A stretch of 33,294 nucleotides of DNA from Bacillota bacterium (GTDB lineage Bacteria; Bacillota; Sulfobacillia; RBS10-35; JAJYVN01). The notes under the pieces were generated by a model. That model saw nothing but the letters and a program-made list of their open reading frames with translations, was not told the DNA's origin and did no database searches. Of the stretch, positions 28,260-33,294 are shown piece after piece; position 1 is the stretch's first letter, and the number at the start of each line of letters is the position of its first letter. The stretch is from assembly GCA_021791995.1 (NCBI GenBank), contig JAJYVN010000003.1, positions 1-33,294 of the forward strand, written 5' to 3'. Made by a program: the position numbers and the translations under genes.

Positions 28260-29136
28260 TGAAGGAGCGAATCGTGCCTTGAGAAGTACGCATTGGGACG
28301 GGCGGCTGCTGGCTGGGATGGTGATTACGGGCCTGATTGTTGTGGTTGCTGCTTCCGAACCGTGGCTCGCACCCTTCTGGTCCGGGGCAGCCGGTCCAAC
28401 CGCAGTTGGCATATTCGCTTCCTGGTCTCATCCACAATGGGCGCATCCGCTCGGTACCAATCAGTTTGGCCAGGACATCCTGGCGCTGACGCTGCTCGGG
28501 TTACGCAACTCCCTCGTGGTCGGCCTCCAAGCCGGCATCCTTGGGACATTCATCGGGATCTGCGTCGGCTTCACCTCCGGCTACTTTGGCGGGACCGTTG
28601 TTGATGAGGCGCTACGCACGGTGACCGACGCCTGGTTGGTCATTCCGAGCTTTCCACTGATCGCTGTACTTGCCGCGTTTGTGCGGAACCTGTCCGTTAC
28701 GGAACTGGCGATCATTTTGGGCATATTCAGTTGGGCAGGTGCCGCTAGGGCTATCCGAGCGCAGGTGCTGATGCTCCGTTCGATGGCGTACGTCGATATG
28801 GCGCGCCTATCCGGGGCGGGCCATATCGCGGTTATCGGACAAGAACTGCTACCCAACATGTATCCTTATCTCGGAGTCGGGCTCGCCAGCAGCATTATGG
28901 GTGCCATTGGGTCGCTCGTCGGTCTGTCGATCATCGGGCTGGGGCAAAACGCATTCTCCCTCGGCACGCTCATTCAATACGGACTGTCCGAGGGAGTTTT
29001 GAGTATCGGGTTCAGCCAAATCATTGTTGTGCCCGTGTTGATTCTGATTGCGCTATTTGTGGGGCTAAACCTGATTAACGTTGGTCTCGATGTCCAGTTC
29101 AACCCACGCTTGAAGGGGTCCAAGAGCCGAGGTTGA
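28240..29136 (+). CDS. ABC importer permease, DppC/OppC type
   Basis: HPLGTNQFGQDILALTLLGLRNSLVVGL, ARAIRAQVLMLRSMAYVDMARLSGAGHIAVIGQELLPNMYPYL. Exact TTG start uncertain. Confidence 0.92.
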   Translation: MTHALSDEGANRALRSTHWDGRLLAGMVITGLIVVVAASEPWLAPFWSGAAGPTAVGIFASWSHPQWAHPLGTNQFGQDILALTLLGLRNSLVVGLQAGILGTFIGICVGFTSGYFGGTVVDEALRTVTDAWLVIPSFPLIAVLAAFVRNLSVTELAIILGIFSWAGAARAIRAQVLMLRSMAYVDMARLSGAGHIAVIGQELLPNMYPYLGVGLASSIMGAIGSLVGLSIIGLGQNAFSLGTLIQYGLSEGVLSIGFSQIIVVPVLILIALFVGLNLINVGLDVQFNPRLKGSKSRG

Positions 29137-30261
29137 GTGGCCGACCGCTGGCGGTCGGGAGGGGAGATGTGGGGCGGCGTGGATGGATTGACCGAGCCCG
29201 ATAAGCCAGTGCTGGAGGTCGAGGACCTCGCGGTGCATTACCACGGCGCAGGCACGACCTTTCGGGTGGTAGATGGGGCTTCATTGCGTCTGCGACGCGA
29301 GGAGATCCTGGGACTGGCCGGTGAATCCGGGTGTGGCAAGTCGACCATGGTCGAGGGGATTCTGCGACTGGTGCAAGCTCCGGGTGAGATTCCATCCGGC
29401 CGCGTGCTCTTCCACCCCCGCACTGGGCCCGCTGTGGACATTCTACGGCTTGGGGCGGAAGAGGTCCGACGATTGCGCTGGACGGCTTTGGCGTACGTCC
29501 CGCAGGGGTCCATGAACTCGCTAAATCCCGTCGCTCGTATTGCCGACCAACTCACCGACGCGATGACGGCGCATGGCGTGCCGACGGACAAGATCACACT
29601 GTCCCGACTCGGGAGCCTGTTGGCTTCGGTTGGCCTCTCGCCTGATCTCCTGAGCGCGTATCCCCACCAACTGTCGGGGGGGATGCGGCAACGCGTGTTG
29701 ATCGCCAACAGTTTGGCGCTTGGACCTGATGTGGTAATCGCGGACGAACCAACCACGGGCCTTGACGTCAACGCCCAACGGATGGTGTTGGAAACGCTGC
29801 TACGCGCACGGCGGGAGCATCACAGCGCGCTACTATTCGTCAGTCACGACCTCGCGGTGCATGCGGAATTGGTGGACCGGGTTGCCGTGATGTATGCTGG
29901 ACAGGTCGTTGAACTCGGCGAAGTTGAAGAAATCTTCAGTACGGCGCTGCACCCGTACACAATAGGTTTGCTTGCTTCCATGCCGCGTATGGAGGGACCA
30001 CGCAAGCGTCTCTTTGGCATTCCGGGGTTGGCCCCGAGCCCGGCGAACTGGCCGGTCGGTTGCCGCTTCCATCCTCGGTGCCCCTTCGCGTTCGATCGCT
30101 GCCGTTCCGAGTCTCCGGTAAGCCGGGAGGACGCCTCGGGGCACTTGGTGGCATGTCATCTGTACGAACCGACCGAGAGCAAACGCCTTGACGCGATGCG
30201 CGCCCGATTGACTCTAGACGGCGGACGGTTTGGCACCCGACTGCAAGATCACCCGGTTTGA
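29137..30261 (+). CDS. ABC importer ATPase, DppD/OppD type
   Basis: GLAGESGCGKSTMVEGIL, LSGGMRQRVLIANSLALGPDVVIADEPTTGLDV, C-terminal Cys-rich GCRFHPRCPFAFDRC. Confidence 0.93.
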   Translation: MADRWRSGGEMWGGVDGLTEPDKPVLEVEDLAVHYHGAGTTFRVVDGASLRLRREEILGLAGESGCGKSTMVEGILRLVQAPGEIPSGRVLFHPRTGPAVDILRLGAEEVRRLRWTALAYVPQGSMNSLNPVARIADQLTDAMTAHGVPTDKITLSRLGSLLASVGLSPDLLSAYPHQLSGGMRQRVLIANSLALGPDVVIADEPTTGLDVNAQRMVLETLLRARREHHSALLFVSHDLAVHAELVDRVAVMYAGQVVELGEVEEIFSTALHPYTIGLLASMPRMEGPRKRLFGIPGLAPSPANWPVGCRFHPRCPFAFDRCRSESPVSREDASGHLVACHLYEPTESKRLDAMRARLTLDGGRFGTRLQDHPV

Positions 30262-31319
30262 GCGTGACATGGGGAAAAGGGGGGCTGGACGTGTCCGGGG
30301 CCCTATTGGAAACGCGGTCATTGTCCCGCGTGTTCTGGCAGCGTCGTTTGGGACGCCCTGTGCAAGTCCGAGCGGTCTCTGATGTGAACCTGACACTCGG
30401 GTCGTCAGGAGGAGAGGTGTTGTCTGTCGTTGGGGAGAGCGGCAGTGGAAAATCAACGCTCGCTCGGCTAATTCTCGGACTCGATCGTCCGAGCGCGGGC
30501 AACGTGTTCTACCGAGGGGAGGATGTCGCGCGGTTCGTTGGTGCCAAGCGGCGACAATTTCGCCGTGAGGTGCAGGCAGTCTTTCAGGATCCCTATGCGA
30601 TCTTTAATCCGTTTTATACCGTGGACCGTGTGCTGGCGCAGCCGCTGCGTCGCTTTCACTTGGCGTCGTCCCTCCACGAGGCGCAGCAGCGCATGGAGGA
30701 CTCACTCCGTGCCGTTGACCTTCGGCCACGCGACGTGCTTGGCCGCTACCCGCACCAACTCTCTGGCGGCGAACGCCAACGGGTCATGCTGGCCCGACTA
30801 CACCTATTGCGACCGCAACTGGTGATCGCCGACGAACCCGTGTCGATGATTGACGCGGCCCTGCGGACGATGTTTTTGAATATTCTCCTGGATTTCCGGG
30901 ATGCGGGGATGTCGTGTCTGTTTATAACCCATAATCTAGAGACGTCCTACTACCTCGGTGGCAATGCCCTGGTGCTCTACCAGGGACGCGTCGTCGAGCG
31001 TGCGCCCATCGACCGAATACTCCACGCCCCGAAACACCCTTACACGCAGATGCTTGTGAGCTCCATTCCGGTGCCCGACCCAAAGAAGCGATGGAAGACA
31101 TCCCTCCCGGAGTCGGCAATCGAGAGTGGCGAGACGGTGGGATCTGCCGGATGTCCGTTTTTGGTTAGGTGCCCGTATGCGATGGAGGTCTGCCGACGGC
31201 AGGATCCGCCCATGATGTCTGTCGGGGATGGGCAAGAGGCCGCTTGCTTTCTCCTCGCCGACCGGGGAGGCGTTCGCGGCTCGATGGCCCCTATGTGTAA
31301 GGCGGAGGAATCGGGGTGA
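30258..31319 (+). CDS. ABC importer ATPase, DppF/OppF type
   Basis: VVGESGSGKSTLARLILG, LSGGERQRVMLARLHLLRPQLVIADEPVSMIDA, GCPFLVRCPYAMEVCRRQDPP. Overlaps the upstream stop. Confidence 0.93.
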   Translation: MSVTWGKGGLDVSGALLETRSLSRVFWQRRLGRPVQVRAVSDVNLTLGSSGGEVLSVVGESGSGKSTLARLILGLDRPSAGNVFYRGEDVARFVGAKRRQFRREVQAVFQDPYAIFNPFYTVDRVLAQPLRRFHLASSLHEAQQRMEDSLRAVDLRPRDVLGRYPHQLSGGERQRVMLARLHLLRPQLVIADEPVSMIDAALRTMFLNILLDFRDAGMSCLFITHNLETSYYLGGNALVLYQGRVVERAPIDRILHAPKHPYTQMLVSSIPVPDPKKRWKTSLPESAIESGETVGSAGCPFLVRCPYAMEVCRRQDPPMMSVGDGQEAACFLLADRGGVRGSMAPMCKAEESG

Positions 31320-31672
31320 CCCGTGAGGCCGGTTGGAGCCAATGCAGTTTGCCTAGGAGCAGGCAACGATCTACGTAGGGCAGGTCCACGGCAAAGTCGG
31401 TGGCGAGAGGGAAGACACCATGGAATGAAATGGGGCGGCGAGGTCAGTAACCGATTGCATGAATGAGAAAATGTGTTGCCGGATCATGGCAGCAAGCACG
31501 ATGTTATGTCAGTACGATGTCGTAACGAAGGCAAAGGGGGACGGCGACTGGGTTAGGACGACGCTTTATGCATCACGGGAGGGGCTGGCTGGCAAAGCCA
31601 GCGGTAAGCGCGGTGCGGCAGACCGCATACACGTAAATGTTTGCGCGGTACACGAAGTTAGGAGGTGCGCCC

Positions 31673-32701
31673 GTGGCCGTGACGACTGCGCTGATCGGAT
31701 GCGGACCGAGAGGCACGGAGTGGATTGGCCCCGCGTTGGCTAGTTCGGATAAATTCTCCCTAGTGGCCGTCTGTGACACCGATACGCCTCGGATGCTCGC
31801 GGCAGCCGCCAAATTGGGTGTGCCAGCAGAGGGTGATCTGGGGCGTCTACTATCGGATCGTGCGCTGCAGAGCGTCATCATCACGACCGGCACCCGCTCC
31901 CATGTACCGGTTGCACTCCAGGCCGTAGCGGCTGGCAAGCACATCTATGTGGAGAAGCCCCTGGCCGACACCTCCCGTGCAGCCCTCCTCCTTGCGAACG
32001 CAGCCCAAAAGGCCAACGTGGTTGCCGTGGTGGGGTACCAATTTCGAGCCACCCCCTTTGCGATGGCTCTTTCCGTTGAACTCCCAGCCATCCATACGGT
32101 GCAGGCCCTCCTGACCGCGCACCGTCTCCCACTGATGCAGCAATTCTTCATCCCTGATCATTACGGTGGCATTATGGACGATACAACCCATGTGATCCAT
32201 CTCGCACTGTGGGCGATGGGCGGCAAGCCAGACGGCGTCATGGCGCATGTGCGCCGCGGCACGGTCGCGGCCGACCGCACGATCGACTGCGTGACCCTGC
32301 TGGTCGACTTCGATCAACGGAGCCGCGCCGCGGCCATTCAGAGCAGTATGTTCGGTGCCCGCCAGGCGACCAACATTATTCAGTTTGTTGGTACGCACGG
32401 CATCATCACCAGCACCGATTGGCAGACGTTACGGGTATCGCGTCACGCAGGTGTGCATGAACCGGGGCCCAAAGCACCCGAGGGTCTGACGGTCCTGACA
32501 CTCGAGACACCCAAGACCGGATACCAACGCGACACAACAGCGCTCCTTGAGCACTTTGCCGATCTCATTTCTGGCGCAGCCGACCCGACCCGGCCACATG
32601 CCTGCACGCTGGAACAGGGCGCAGCGGTAATCGCGGTGATGGAGGCCATGGTGCGATCGCATGAAGAGGGGCGTCGCATCGCATTGACGGAAGTTCTCTG
32701 A
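31673..32701 (+). CDS. Gfo/Idh/MocA-family oxidoreductase
   Basis: GTG 31673 after AGGAGG; VTTALIGCGPRGTEWIGPALASSDKFSLVAVCDTDT; HIYVEKPLADTSRAALLLANAA (EKP); GGIMDDTTHVIHLALWAMGG. Confidence 0.88.
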   Translation: MAVTTALIGCGPRGTEWIGPALASSDKFSLVAVCDTDTPRMLAAAAKLGVPAEGDLGRLLSDRALQSVIITTGTRSHVPVALQAVAAGKHIYVEKPLADTSRAALLLANAAQKANVVAVVGYQFRATPFAMALSVELPAIHTVQALLTAHRLPLMQQFFIPDHYGGIMDDTTHVIHLALWAMGGKPDGVMAHVRRGTVAADRTIDCVTLLVDFDQRSRAAAIQSSMFGARQATNIIQFVGTHGIITSTDWQTLRVSRHAGVHEPGPKAPEGLTVLTLETPKTGYQRDTTALLEHFADLISGAADPTRPHACTLEQGAAVIAVMEAMVRSHEEGRRIALTEVL

Positions 32702-32863
32702 AGAGCCTGCTACGGGTGGGTCCAAGGTCGGCGGTAGGCAGAGGGGGCGTCACTGGAAGGTGGCTAACCCCTTTTAGTGTTGCCCTCGCCTAGCCAGTCG
32801 TCCCTCCTGTTCTCGGACCCGTACCTGCCACTTCTGGACCTACTGCTGACGGATGGATTGTGC

Positions 32864-33168
32864 ATCAAGGCGTTCGTTGAAGGTTGGCATGGTGGGGAAG
32901 GACATCCCTTCCATTGGACGTTTCACGGTTATCCGATGGATAAGAATGCTGCGTAGCTGCCCAAGCCGAAGGCGCTCTCTCCGGCTAGTGATTTCCGCAT
33001 CTACATGGACGGGTCCACGGACCGCATCCGATCATCTACACCCAGGACCAAGATGGACCCTGGAACCGCGCACACCCCACCGCCCTACAAGGTGGCCAAT
33101 ACCAACGCGGTATGGCCGACATCACGGTACTCGTGAACGAGCTCAGATTGGTGCTGACATCTTCTTAA
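32864..33168 (+). mobile_element. Degenerate IS630-like transposase C-terminus plus conserved downstream ORF (copy B)
   Basis: IKAFVEGWHGGEGHPFHWTFHGYPMDKNAA* followed by HGPHPIIYTQDQDGPWNRAHPTALQGGQYQRGMADITVLVNELRLVLTSS* (stop 33166-33168). Homologous to 17726-18000 in the opposite orientation. Confidence 0.55.
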
Positions 33169-33240
33169 CTGGATGCCACGTCGATTCCGGAGTAGACATC
33201 GACGCTTGACATTACGCGCCGGTGATCGGATGATGACCCT

Positions 33241-33294
33241 ATGATAAGGGAACAGATGCTCTCGACAGGGCAAGCCGCAAAACGGTTGGGCATC
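33241..33294 (+). CDS. MerR-like HTH protein N-terminus (recombinase/excisionase-like), truncated by window edge
   Basis: MIREQMLSTGQAAKRLGI..., as in the N-terminal HTH of IS607-type recombinases and excisionase-like proteins. Confidence 0.5.
   Translation, partial: MIREQMLSTGQAAKRLGI

Noticed and set aside
1-33294. CRISPR arrays, rRNA, or toxin-antitoxin/defence modules
   Set aside because: No regularly spaced repeats, rRNA signatures or recognised defence-gene motifs were seen; AddAB is a general recombination system.

Overview
High-GC bacterial chromosomal segment, probably Firmicutes-like (AddAB-type recombination genes, many GTG/TTG starts). Left to right: the start of an outward-facing IS607-type recombinase at the left edge; decayed DNA; a two-gene ABC exporter; an Nramp-related transporter with a translationally coupled 59-aa membrane protein that is missing from the ORF track; a broken DUF7309/DUF6930-like gene whose N-terminal part lies on the opposite strand; a UbiB/AarF-family kinase; tRNA-Asp(GTC); an NmrA-like oxidoreductase; and addA/addB. 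From about 18.7 to 32.7 kb there is a coherent sugar or glycoside gene cluster: two TIM-barrel sugar isomerase/epimerase-like proteins, three Gfo/Idh/MocA oxidoreductases, two proteins I cannot assign, and a complete Opp/Dpp-type ABC importer. Two diverged, oppositely oriented remnants of the same IS630-like element (17726-18000 and 32864-33120) flank this cluster, which suggests it is an acquired or rearranged island. The most interesting candidates are the cluster and its unassigned proteins, the inverted flanking remnants with a conserved second ORF, the 59-aa coupled membrane protein, and the apparent inversion inside the DUF7309/DUF6930 pseudogene. No CRISPR array or recognisable defence system was seen. 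All family assignments come from reading translated motifs; no searches were run.
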